The notes under the pieces are model-generated. The model worked only from the letters and a program-made list of their open reading frames with translations. It ran no database searches and was not told where the DNA came from. From assembly GCA_045531455.1 (NCBI GenBank), contig JAZSEA010000060.1:62001-126000 (forward strand): 64,000 nt of DNA. The letters are read 5' to 3'. The stretch's first letter is position 1; every line of letters starts with the position of its first letter. Made by a program: the position numbers and the translations under genes. Below, in pieces: positions 41,213 to 49,582 of the stretch. Source of the stretch: CAG-390 sp045531455. Its GTDB lineage: Bacteria; Bacillota; Clostridia; Oscillospirales; CAG-272.

Positions 41213-43912
41213 ATGAAAGAGTATCTTTCCGAAGTTGGTCAGGTCCTGACCGAACAAAACACACGCCCCGAAGGCTTGAGCTCTGCAGAAGCATCCGAAA
41301 GACTGCAGAAGCACGGACTCAATAAGCTCGCAGAGGGCAAAAAAGAATCGATCTTTGTAAAGTTCCTCAAGGAGCTTGCTGACCCTATGATCATCATCCT
41401 TCTTGTAGCTGCTGTTATTTCTTCAATAACAGAGTATATCGAAGCTGCTGATCTTGGTCATTCATTCTTCCCGACCGATGCCTGCATCATTCTTGTCGTC
41501 GTTCTGATCAATGCGATCCTCGGTGTTTACCAGGAAAGCAAAGCAGAGAAGGCGATCGAAGCCCTGCAGGAGATGGCTGCCGCAACAAGCAAGGTCATCC
41601 GTGACGGTCATCAGATCGTTGTAAAGAGCGAAGAGCTCGTTCCCGGCGATATCGTTGTTCTCGAGGCGGGTGACGCTGTTCCCGCTGACTGCCGTATTAT
41701 CGACTGCTTCTCGATGAAAGCCGAAGAGGCTGCACTTACCGGTGAATCTGTGCCCGTAATCAAGACAAATGAAGCTATCACACTTAAGGGCGATAATAAG
41801 GACGTTCCTCTCGGAGACCGTAAGAATATGGTCTATATGGGCTCCACGATCGTTTACGGCCGCGGTACAGTTGTAGTTGTTGCTACGGGTATGGATACCG
41901 AGATGGGTAACATCGCGGGTGCTCTTGCCGCAGCAAAAGAAGGCGAAACACCTCTCCAGATCAAGCTCAATCAGCTTTCCAAGGTTCTTACCGTTCTCGT
42001 TATCGCGATCAGTGCCGTTATTTTCGGCGTTGGTGTTATCAGAGGTATCGGCGACGGCTTTGCATTCAAGGATGACATTCTTCCTTCCTTTATGACAGCG
42101 ATCAGCCTTGCGGTTGCAGCTATCCCCGAGGGCCTTGCGGCTGTTGTTACGATCGTTCTTTCTATGGGCGTTACAAAGATGTCCAAGAGAAATGCTGTTA
42201 TCCGTAAGCTCACCGCAGTTGAGACACTCGGATGCACACAGGTAATCTGCTCGGATAAGACGGGTACACTTACTCAGAATAAGATGACCGTCGTTGAGGA
42301 TTACGGATCGGATCGCAAAAAGCTCGCGGTTTCATTCTGCCTCTGTACCGATGCCAAGCTCCCCGAGGGCGAGCTTGTATCCATCGGCGACCCCACACAG
42401 ACTGCAGTAGTTGACTATGCCGCAAAGCTCGGACTTCCCAAGTATGAGCTTGAAGCAAAGGAGCCCCGCGTAGGCGAGATCCCCTTTGACTCCGGCAGAA
42501 AGCTTATGACTACCGTTCATCAGTCCGTTGAGGGCGGATTCATTCAGCATACCACTGGTGCACCTGACGTTGTTGTAAGCCGTTGTACCCATATTCTCCG
42601 TGACGGTAAGGTCGTTGAGCTTACCGATGCTATTCGCGAGGAGATCGCTGCTGCAAACAAGGGACTTGCCGATAAGGCTCTCCGTGTTCTTGCCGCCGCT
42701 TATCGGATGCACGAGACCGCTCCTGCCTCCTATGAGGAGCCCGCAGAGCTCGAAAACGGTCTCATCTTCCTCGGACTTGTCGGTATGATCGACCCCGTAC
42801 GTCCCGAGGTTACTCTCGCTATCGAGGAATGCCGCCGTGCAGGTATCAGACCCATTATGATCACGGGTGACCACAGAGACACCGCTGCCGCAATCGCACG
42901 TCAGCTCGGCATTCTCGGTGAAGGTCAGCTTGCTATCACGGGCGCAATGCTCGATGAGATCAGCGACGAAGACCTCGCTCGCGATATTGAAAAGTATTCA
43001 GTATACGCTCGCGTACAGCCCGAGCATAAGACCCGTATCGTAAACGCTTGGCGTGCCCACGGTTGCGTAACCGCTATGACCGGTGACGGCGTTAACGACG
43101 CGCCCTCCATCAAGAGCGCGGATATCGGCGTTGGTATGGGTATTACCGGTACCGACGTTACCAAGAACGTAGCCGATATGGTTCTTGCCGACGACAACTT
43201 CGCAACGATCGTTGCGGCTGTTGAAGAAGGAAGAAAGATCTACAGCAACATCCGTAAGGCTATTCAGTTCCTCTTGTCCTCCAATATGAGTGAGGTTATC
43301 ACGATCTTTACCGCTTCAATGATCGGCTTCACTATTCTCGAAGCTCCTCATCTTCTCTGGATCAACCTTATTACAGACTGCTTCCCGGCTCTTGCTCTCG
43401 GCGTTGAGCCCGGTGAGAAGGATATTATGACCCAGCCTCCCCGTTCCAGCAAGGAAGGTATCTTCTCTAACGGACTCGGCTTTGATATGGTATATCAGGG
43501 ACTTATGGTTTCCATCCTCACTCTCGCCGCATACTTCATCGGCGTAAACTTCGAGTTCGGTGCAAACTGGTATCAGGAAGTCGTTGTAAACGGTGTTCAT
43601 TCCGCACACGGTATGACAATGGCATTCCTTACAATGTCTATGTCCGAGATCTTCCATTCGCTCAATATGCGTTCGCAGAGAGGTTCTATCTTTGCCCTCA
43701 AGGCAAAGAATATGCTCCTCTTCGGTGCAATGGCTCTCGCATTCGTGCTTACCACTCTCGTTATCGAGGTTCCTTTCCTCGCTGCTCTCTTCGGATTCAG
43801 CACCATTACTCTCAAGGAATACCTTATCGGTATCGGTCTTGCGATCCTCGTGATTCCCGTTGTTGAGATCATCAAGCTCATTCAGCGCGCGATAAAGACA
43901 AAGAAGAACTAA
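41213..43912 (+). CDS. P2-type cation ATPase (Ca2+ or Mn2+ exporter)
   Basis: 899 residues from ATG 41213 (AAGGAG nine bases upstream; a TTG at 41204 is also in frame). N-terminal cation-ATPase domain, TGESVPV actuator loop, M4 IPEGLAAVVTIVLSMG, phosphorylation site SDKTGTLTQNK, nucleotide-domain segments, hinge TGDGVNDAPSIK, and M6 LLWINLITDCFPALALGVEP with the Asn/Asp of the SERCA-type ion site. About ten membrane helices. SERCA/PMR1-like pumps move Ca2+, and some bacterial members under yybP-ykoY control export Mn2+; the mntP neighbour favours manganese here, but this is inference. Confidence 0.93.
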   Translation: MKEYLSEVGQVLTEQNTRPEGLSSAEASERLQKHGLNKLAEGKKESIFVKFLKELADPMIIILLVAAVISSITEYIEAADLGHSFFPTDACIILVVVLINAILGVYQESKAEKAIEALQEMAAATSKVIRDGHQIVVKSEELVPGDIVVLEAGDAVPADCRIIDCFSMKAEEAALTGESVPVIKTNEAITLKGDNKDVPLGDRKNMVYMGSTIVYGRGTVVVVATGMDTEMGNIAGALAAAKEGETPLQIKLNQLSKVLTVLVIAISAVIFGVGVIRGIGDGFAFKDDILPSFMTAISLAVAAIPEGLAAVVTIVLSMGVTKMSKRNAVIRKLTAVETLGCTQVICSDKTGTLTQNKMTVVEDYGSDRKKLAVSFCLCTDAKLPEGELVSIGDPTQTAVVDYAAKLGLPKYELEAKEPRVGEIPFDSGRKLMTTVHQSVEGGFIQHTTGAPDVVVSRCTHILRDGKVVELTDAIREEIAAANKGLADKALRVLAAAYRMHETAPASYEEPAELENGLIFLGLVGMIDPVRPEVTLAIEECRRAGIRPIMITGDHRDTAAAIARQLGILGEGQLAITGAMLDEISDEDLARDIEKYSVYARVQPEHKTRIVNAWRAHGCVTAMTGDGVNDAPSIKSADIGVGMGITGTDVTKNVADMVLADDNFATIVAAVEEGRKIYSNIRKAIQFLLSSNMSEVITIFTASMIGFTILEAPHLLWINLITDCFPALALGVEPGEKDIMTQPPRSSKEGIFSNGLGFDMVYQGLMVSILTLAAYFIGVNFEFGANWYQEVVVNGVHSAHGMTMAFLTMSMSEIFHSLNMRSQRGSIFALKAKNMLLFGAMALAFVLTTLVIEVPFLAALFGFSTITLKEYLIGIGLAILVIPVVEIIKLIQRAIKTKKN

Positions 43913-43931
43913 TTATTTATCCAAATATTCC

Positions 43932-43963
43932 AGCCTAGACGGTATTTTTCCGTCTAGGCTTTA
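43932..43963 (+). terminator. Terminator after the P-type ATPase
   Basis: AGCCTAGACGG (43932-43942), loop of seven, CCGTCTAGGCT (43950-43960), then TTTAAG; short T tract. Confidence 0.72.
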
Positions 43964-43993
43964 AGAGCTTAACGGAAAGGGGATGATTATACA

Positions 43994-45538
43994 ATGTCAA
44001 ACAAAAAACGCAGAATATTGCCGCATATATTCAGGGATAGAGTGATAGTTGCGGTTCTGATCGTAATTCAGATTGCCGTACTCGTTTTGATTGCTATGAG
44101 CGGCGCGAATTATTCGCCGTACATTGCAGTGGGATTGAATCTGATCAGCTTCATAATCAGTCTTGTTGTCATAGTAAGACGAACGAATGACGCGTATAAG
44201 CTGACTTGGATATATCTTATCCTTTGCTTTCCCGTCTTTGGCGGACTTTTTTATCTGGTTTTCTCGATCCAGGCGTCAATGCGTCTTATGGCTCCCTATA
44301 TGAAGCATATTGACGAGCAAACAAGCATCGCCACACCCGAAACCGAAGAATGTGCATCAAAAGCCAAATCCGCATTACCCGAAAAGCGGACTCAGATCGC
44401 TTATCTCTGCGATCACGCGGGATTCCCTGTATATGAGAATACCGAAACAAGTTATTACCCTGCGGGCGAGGTCTTTTATCGAGCATTGCTTGAAGAGCTG
44501 AAAAAAGCTGAAAAATACATTTTTCTCGAGTATTTCATCATCGGCGAAGGCAAAATGTGGGATTCAATTCTCGATGTTCTCAAAGAAAAAGCTAAAATCG
44601 GAGTCAAGGTCAGGATACTTTACGACGATTTCGGATGCATATTCAATCTGCCGAAAAAGTATCCCGAAAAGCTTGCCGAATACGGTATCGAATGCCGCGC
44701 CTTTAACCGTTTCAGACCTATCCTCACGGGAATACAGAATAACCGCGACCACAGGAAAATATGCTCGATCGACGGAAAGACAGCATTTACCGGCGGAATC
44801 AACCTTGCCGACGAATATATCAACGAAATTGAAAAATACGGCAGATGGAAGGACGCGGCGGTAAAGCTCAAGGGCGATGCGGCTTGGTCGCTGACCGTGA
44901 TTTTTCTGAAAATGTGGATGCTCACGTCTCCCGATCCCGAGATCACCGAAAATATCTCGGAATACGAGCCTTTGAGATCGGAAAATGAAAACGACGGATT
45001 TGTTCAGCCCTATTGCGACAGTCCGCTTGATACCGACCACGTCGGAGAACATATTTATATGCAGATCGTCAACCACTCCAAGGATTATCTGTATATTATG
45101 ACACCCTATCTCATTATCGACGACAGTATGATGAGCGCGCTGACTCTTGCGGCAAAGAGCGGAGTTGACGTCAGGATCATAACCCCGCATAAATGGGATA
45201 AGAAGATGGTCCATATTACCACGCGTTCTTATTACAGCGACCTGATCGACGGCGGCGTAAAGATCTACGAATATACCCCCGGATTTATTCACTCGAAAGT
45301 CTTCGTCAGCGATGACAACGTAGCAAGCATCGGAACCGCAAACCTTGATTTCAGAAGCCTTTACCTGCATTTCGAATGCGGTACGATGCTTTACGGAAGC
45401 TCTGCCGTTATAGAGGCAAAGGATGATTTTCTTACAACGCTCAATGAATGTAAGGAGATAACCGCCGATGATTGTAAGGTTGGAGTATTTATGAGATTTA
45501 TCAATAGCTTGATGAGACTTATTGCACCGCTATTATAA
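43994..45538 (+). CDS. cls: Cardiolipin synthase
   Basis: Joins two phosphatidylglycerols to cardiolipin at the membrane. 514 residues: two N-terminal membrane helices (about 13-33 and 38-60), then two phospholipase-D HKD motifs, HRKICSIDGKTAFTGGIN near residue 250 and HSKVFVSDDNVASIGTANLD near residue 435. LEYFIIGEGKMWDSIL and YIMTPYLIIDDSMM are also typical. GGAAAGGGG lies upstream of ATG. It is a single gene bounded by terminators. Length agrees with Firmicute Cls enzymes (about 480-510 residues). Confidence 0.95.
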   Translation: MSNKKRRILPHIFRDRVIVAVLIVIQIAVLVLIAMSGANYSPYIAVGLNLISFIISLVVIVRRTNDAYKLTWIYLILCFPVFGGLFYLVFSIQASMRLMAPYMKHIDEQTSIATPETEECASKAKSALPEKRTQIAYLCDHAGFPVYENTETSYYPAGEVFYRALLEELKKAEKYIFLEYFIIGEGKMWDSILDVLKEKAKIGVKVRILYDDFGCIFNLPKKYPEKLAEYGIECRAFNRFRPILTGIQNNRDHRKICSIDGKTAFTGGINLADEYINEIEKYGRWKDAAVKLKGDAAWSLTVIFLKMWMLTSPDPEITENISEYEPLRSENENDGFVQPYCDSPLDTDHVGEHIYMQIVNHSKDYLYIMTPYLIIDDSMMSALTLAAKSGVDVRIITPHKWDKKMVHITTRSYYSDLIDGGVKIYEYTPGFIHSKVFVSDDNVASIGTANLDFRSLYLHFECGTMLYGSSAVIEAKDDFLTTLNECKEITADDCKVGVFMRFINSLMRLIAPLL

Positions 45539-45540
45539 CA

Positions 45541-45571
45541 AAAATCGTTCCGCAAAAGCGGAACGATTTTT
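45541..45571. terminator. Bidirectional terminator between cls and araD
   Basis: AAAATCGTTCCGC (45541-45553), AAAA loop, GCGGAACGATTTT (45558-45570). Confidence 0.93.
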
Positions 45572-45579
45572 GTATTTGA

Positions 45580-46284
45580 TTATTTCTGACCGTAAGTCGC
45601 GTTCGGACCGTGCTTGCGGTTGAAATGCTTCATAAGAAGATCCTGCTGCATCGGAATGCCGCCGTTTGCGTTTACTGCGGTCTGGAGGATCTCGGTGTTG
45701 AACGCCATCTGTGCAACGACCTCGAGAACTACCGCGGCATCGACCGAAGCGATAGCGTTCTTGCCCCAGGTGAAGGGTCCGTGTGAGTAAACGAGACAAG
45801 CGTGGATCTTGTCCGCACCGATATCGGAGATGGTATCGACGATCAGCTTGCCCGTGTTAAGCTCGTAATCGTTTTCGATCTCGCTCGGGAGCATCTTCCT
45901 CGAGCAGGGAATAATACCGGGGAAATAATCCGCGTGAGTCGTTCCGTAAGCCTTGATACCTCTGCCTGCCTGAGCAAAAGAGGTTGCGTAAAGTGAATGA
46001 GTATGAGTGATACCGCCGATTTCGGGGAATGCACGGTAAAGCTCAAGGTGCGTTGCTGTGTCAGAGGAGGGATTATAAGTGCCTTCAACAACGTTTCCGT
46101 CAAGATCGAGAACGGGAAGATCGATGGGAGAAAGCTCGGAGTACTCGACACCCGAGGGCTTGATGACAACAAGTCCGCTCTCGCGGTCGATACCGCTGAC
46201 GTTGCCCCAGGTGTTGATAACAAGATTCTTTTCTACCAGCATCATATTTGCGCGGTAGACTTCTTTTTTCAGATTTTCAAGCAT
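45580..46284 (-). CDS. araD: L-ribulose-5-phosphate 4-epimerase (AraD), class II aldolase family
   Basis: 234 residues, matching AraD (about 231) rather than rhamnulose-1-phosphate aldolase (about 274). NTWGNVSGIDRESG, KPSGVEYSEL, the zinc-ligand motif THTHSLYATSFAQAGR, the AraD-characteristic GTTHADYFPGIIPC and the third ligand SHGPFTWGK are visible. It converts L-ribulose 5-phosphate to D-xylulose 5-phosphate in arabinose breakdown. The ATG overlaps the stop of the upstream iron alcohol dehydrogenase by one base (TAATG), so the two are coupled. araA and araB are absent from the window. Confidence 0.92.
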   Translation of the reverse strand: MLENLKKEVYRANMMLVEKNLVINTWGNVSGIDRESGLVVIKPSGVEYSELSPIDLPVLDLDGNVVEGTYNPSSDTATHLELYRAFPEIGGITHTHSLYATSFAQAGRGIKAYGTTHADYFPGIIPCSRKMLPSEIENDYELNTGKLIVDTISDIGADKIHACLVYSHGPFTWGKNAIASVDAAVVLEVVAQMAFNTEILQTAVNANGGIPMQQDLLMKHFNRKHGPNATYGQK

Positions 46285-47402
46285 TATTTGCCTCTTTTCC
46301 GAGTAAAATGCTTTCTGTAAATCGCAAGCATTTCCTCTTCGTTTAATACGTATGGACTGTTTATATAGTTCTTCGCGGTTTTGATGAGATCTACGTAAGT
46401 CTTGATCTCTTCCTCGGTTAAAGTGATATCAACGTCTGCAAGACCCGGCAAGAATTCTGCCATAAGTCTCGGAGTTGTGCCGATTGCCTCTGCGAGCTTG
46501 TTGAGCTTTTCGGCTCCGATCTCGGTTTGCATATTGTATTCGATATAGTCGCCGTGGAAAACCGCACAGGCACGACCATGAGGGATCCCCGAAAGCATAG
46601 TCAGACTGTAACCGAGCGGATGAGGGAAGCCCGTTCCCGTAATGCTGATGGCGGCTCCCGCGGCACAGGAAGCGTAGCAGAGCATATCTCGGTGTTCCTC
46701 GGTAAACTCGTCGGGCATCTGTGTCAGAACGTCCCAGATGTTCTTGGCGGCGTATTCGGCAAGCATAGTTGAGAGCGCGTCCGCCTTCGGCGAGAGATAA
46801 GACTCAAGCGCGTGAGCAAATGCGTCAAGCGCGGTGCTGACGGTCGAGGAATAGCTCATTGATTCGGTATAAGCCGGATCAAGAAAAGCGGTCTTTGCCC
46901 AAGCATAGGGAGAGGAATAGGTTTTCTTTTTCTCACCGCCGGGGAGTGAGAGTACAGAATAAGGATTTGCCTCGCTTCCCGTGCCTGCGGTCGTCGGCAC
47001 GAGAATTATCGGTAAAGCTCCGTCTTTCAGCTTGGTTTTATCGAAGATGTCTTCGGGCTCAAGATTGGGATTGGCGGCAAAAGCGGCGATCGCTTTTGCG
47101 GCATCCATAGCCGAGCCCCCGCCGATTCCTATAATGAAATCAGCGTTGAATTCTCTTGCCTTTTTGCCTGCCTCAAAGGCATCGAGAAGAGGAGGATTTG
47201 CGTCAACCTCGGAGTAGATGGAGAAATCTGCTTTTGCTCTGTCCAGAACGTCAGTAACGTCCTTGAGTGCACCGCTTGATTTCGCGCCTGCTTTGCCGGT
47301 TACAATAAATGCTCTCGAACCGATAAGCAATTCGTTTGAATTGGATGCTATACACCCGCGTCCCGATAAGATCCGGACGGGTATGTTAATTGAAAATGAC
47401 AT
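46284..47402 (-). CDS. Iron-containing alcohol dehydrogenase
   Basis: 372 residues, NAD(P)-dependent group III alcohol dehydrogenase. N-terminal Rossmann-like part with IGIGGGSAMDAAKAI (residues about 91-105) and PTTAGTGSEANPYSVL; C-terminal helical part with metal ligands Asp and His in ALDAFAHALESYLSP, His in GFPHPLGYSL and His in GIPHGRACAVFHGDYI. The substrate is not deducible. Coupling to araD and nearby rhamnose genes makes a sugar-derived aldehyde, for example lactaldehyde, a reasonable guess. AAAGGAGTTACCA precedes ATG. Confidence 0.9.
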   Translation of the reverse strand: MSFSINIPVRILSGRGCIASNSNELLIGSRAFIVTGKAGAKSSGALKDVTDVLDRAKADFSIYSEVDANPPLLDAFEAGKKAREFNADFIIGIGGGSAMDAAKAIAAFAANPNLEPEDIFDKTKLKDGALPIILVPTTAGTGSEANPYSVLSLPGGEKKKTYSSPYAWAKTAFLDPAYTESMSYSSTVSTALDAFAHALESYLSPKADALSTMLAEYAAKNIWDVLTQMPDEFTEEHRDMLCYASCAAGAAISITGTGFPHPLGYSLTMLSGIPHGRACAVFHGDYIEYNMQTEIGAEKLNKLAEAIGTTPRLMAEFLPGLADVDITLTEEEIKTYVDLIKTAKNYINSPYVLNEEEMLAIYRKHFTRKRGK

Positions 47403-47538
47403 TGGTAACTCCTTTCGGAATAAATAACTAAAATATTATATCATATTTCGCGGTGTAATGTATGAATTTTTTGTGAATACAGGTAAGTGTGCGTATATAT
47501 AAATTTTTGTTGAACTTGATTTTTTCTTTATTTTACTA

Positions 47539-47567
47539 TTGAAATATTTTAATATATGTGATAAAAT
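47539..47567 (+). promoter_or_regulatory. Promoter of cdaA-cdaR
   Basis: TTGAAA (47539-47544), 17-base spacer, TAAAAT (47562-47567). Confidence 0.72.
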
Positions 47568-47602
47568 ATATATAACCATATTCTTATTTTACGGAGCTTA
47601 CT

Positions 47603-48520
47603 ATGTGGGAACAGATTCTTGAGTATTGGAGAATATTTGTCGATCTTGTGGATCGCTATATTATCGGCGTAATAGCGGAAATGAAGTTTGTTGACTTTGT
47701 CGATATAGTCATTCTTTCCGTGTTTGTATTTTACGTTTATAAATTCATCAGACAGAGAAGAGCGGTGCGTCTCGCAAGAGGTGTGCTTATTCTTCTTGCG
47801 GTCCTGCTTTTGAGTGTAATTTTCAATATGAGAGCCCTCAATTTCATACTCGAGAACTTCTTCCAGGTTGGAATGATCGCTCTTATCATAATCTTTCAGT
47901 CGGATCTTCGAGCTGCTCTTGAGCGATTCGGCTCAACAAAGATCAAGGGATTTCGAGGAATGACGGAAAGCGAAGCCAAAGCGATAATCCAGTCTGCGGA
48001 AACGATCGCGGAAGCCGCAGACTCGCTGTCCAAAACCAAAACAGGCGCGCTTATAGCTATCGAACGTTCAACAAAGCTCGGCGAGCATCTTTCTCACGGA
48101 GTTATTCTAAACGCGGATATGTCCTCGCTGCTTATCAGAAACATATTCTTCAATAAGGCTCCTATGCACGACGGAGCTATGATAATCAGAAACCGCCGTA
48201 TCTATGCGGCGGGATGTTATCTTCCTCTCTCGAACGCGGACGTAAACAAGGATCTCGGCACACGTCACCGCGCGGCACTTGGACTTTCCGAGGTCAGCGA
48301 CGCGATAGTTATCGTCATCTCCGAGGAGACGGGAACGATCTCCCTTGCCATCGACGGCGAGCTTGAACGTGATTTCACTCCGGAAACTCTGAAAAACGAG
48401 CTGACAAAGTATCTTCTCCCGCAGGATCCCGGCAAGCGTTCTTCGGTAGAAAAGGGAAAGAAGAAGCATCAAAAGCGTGAAAAGAATACCCTAAAAGGAG
48501 GCAGCGAAGATAATGAATAA
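47603..48520 (+). CDS. cdaA: Diadenylate cyclase CdaA
   Basis: Makes cyclic di-AMP, which controls potassium and cell-wall homeostasis. 305 residues: three N-terminal membrane helices (about 28-45, 56-72 and 76-98), then the DAC domain with MHDGAMIIRN (the catalytic DGA, near residue 190) and LGTRHRAALGLSE (the RHR nucleotide motif, near residue 220), followed by VIVISEETG. A basic 30-residue C-terminal tail (KKKHQKREK) is unusually charged. ACGGAG lies before ATG. It overlaps cdaR by eight bases, the conserved pair; glmM, usually next, is absent. Confidence 0.96.
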   Translation: MWEQILEYWRIFVDLVDRYIIGVIAEMKFVDFVDIVILSVFVFYVYKFIRQRRAVRLARGVLILLAVLLLSVIFNMRALNFILENFFQVGMIALIIIFQSDLRAALERFGSTKIKGFRGMTESEAKAIIQSAETIAEAADSLSKTKTGALIAIERSTKLGEHLSHGVILNADMSSLLIRNIFFNKAPMHDGAMIIRNRRIYAAGCYLPLSNADVNKDLGTRHRAALGLSEVSDAIVIVISEETGTISLAIDGELERDFTPETLKNELTKYLLPQDPGKRSSVEKGKKKHQKREKNTLKGGSEDNE

Positions 48521-49574
48521 CAACTTCAAGAATATGTACGCAGAAAACTCCTCCACGGGCGAAAAGACGGGTATCCCGAAGAGATGGTTCTTCTCAAGGA
48601 TCCTCTGCTTCCTCCTTGCGTTAGGAATCTGGATCTACGTTGTCAACATAACCACTCAGGACTTTGAAAAGACCTTCAACCTCATCGACATCGATATCGA
48701 AGGGTGGGAAGAGCTCGAGGATAAGACCAATATGTCTGTTGTAAACCTCGAGGAAAGCAAGGTCAGCATAACCGTCAAGGGACTCAGAAGCGATATTTCA
48801 AAACTTACCGAGAAGGACTTTTCCGCTTATATTGACGTAAGCAAGCTCGAGGAAAGCGGGAAGCACAGTCTGGAGGTTTCGGTAAACCTTCCGAACACCG
48901 TATCTCTCGTATCAAGATATCCCGAAACGGTGACAGTCTCGGTTGACGAAAGTATCGAGAGACAGATTGATGTTGAGATCGATGTAACCGAATACAGTAT
49001 GGATACTATCTATGAAATGGGTCAGCCTACGTCTGACGTAGAGTTTATAACCGTAAAGGGCCCCTCCGACGTCGTTGATCGTATCAAGGCGGCAAAGGTA
49101 TATATCAACCTCGGCACAGTTATGACAAGTACTGTTATCCGAACCGAGGCTGTATTGGTCGATAAATCTGATAATCCCATCGATTCGGTATATCTTACCG
49201 TTGACAATAAGAGTGTTACCGTAACCGTTCCCGTAACAATGGAAAAGACAGTTTCCTTTGTCTGCTCATATCTCCCCGGAGTATCGGCTGATGAATATTC
49301 CTCGGTTGTTGTAACCCCTGCGACCGTAAAGGTTAAGGGTGACCCCAAGATACTCAACGAGCTGGATACGGTATCGGTATATGCGCTCGACGGTACGGAA
49401 GTTGACCGTCAGATAGCGTTCAGCACACTTTTGTTCCCGAGCGGAGTAGAAGTTCTTTCAGCTCACGAATATATCAGGGTGATTGCGGTTGTTGCGGAAG
49501 AAACCACCGTCCCCGAAGAAACTACCGTTAATACGGTACCGGTTGAAACCGATGATGTAACGACCGAGGGCTGA
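48513..49574 (+). CDS. cdaR: YbbR-domain protein CdaR, regulator of CdaA
   Basis: 353 residues. One N-terminal membrane helix (about 27-47, ILCFLLALGIWIYVVN) and an outside region of about three to four YbbR repeats, recognisable by VKVKGDPKIL, VSITVKGLRSD, FITVKGPSDVVDRI-type strands (each starting V-x-V-x-G). The tail is Thr/Glu/Val-rich (TTVPEETTVNTVPVETDD). CdaR binds and modulates CdaA at the membrane. It overlaps cdaA by eight bases. Eight bases separate it from the FAD oxidoreductase gene, so they may be cotranscribed. Confidence 0.92.
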   Translation: MNNNFKNMYAENSSTGEKTGIPKRWFFSRILCFLLALGIWIYVVNITTQDFEKTFNLIDIDIEGWEELEDKTNMSVVNLEESKVSITVKGLRSDISKLTEKDFSAYIDVSKLEESGKHSLEVSVNLPNTVSLVSRYPETVTVSVDESIERQIDVEIDVTEYSMDTIYEMGQPTSDVEFITVKGPSDVVDRIKAAKVYINLGTVMTSTVIRTEAVLVDKSDNPIDSVYLTVDNKSVTVTVPVTMEKTVSFVCSYLPGVSADEYSSVVVTPATVKVKGDPKILNELDTVSVYALDGTEVDRQIAFSTLLFPSGVEVLSAHEYIRVIAVVAEETTVPEETTVNTVPVETDDVTTEG

Positions 49575-49582
49575 ATCGAATA

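Noticed and set aside
45580..46284. Rhamnulose-1-phosphate aldolase (RhaD) for the araD gene
   Set aside because: Length and the GTTHADYF motif fit AraD; RhaD is longer and differs there.
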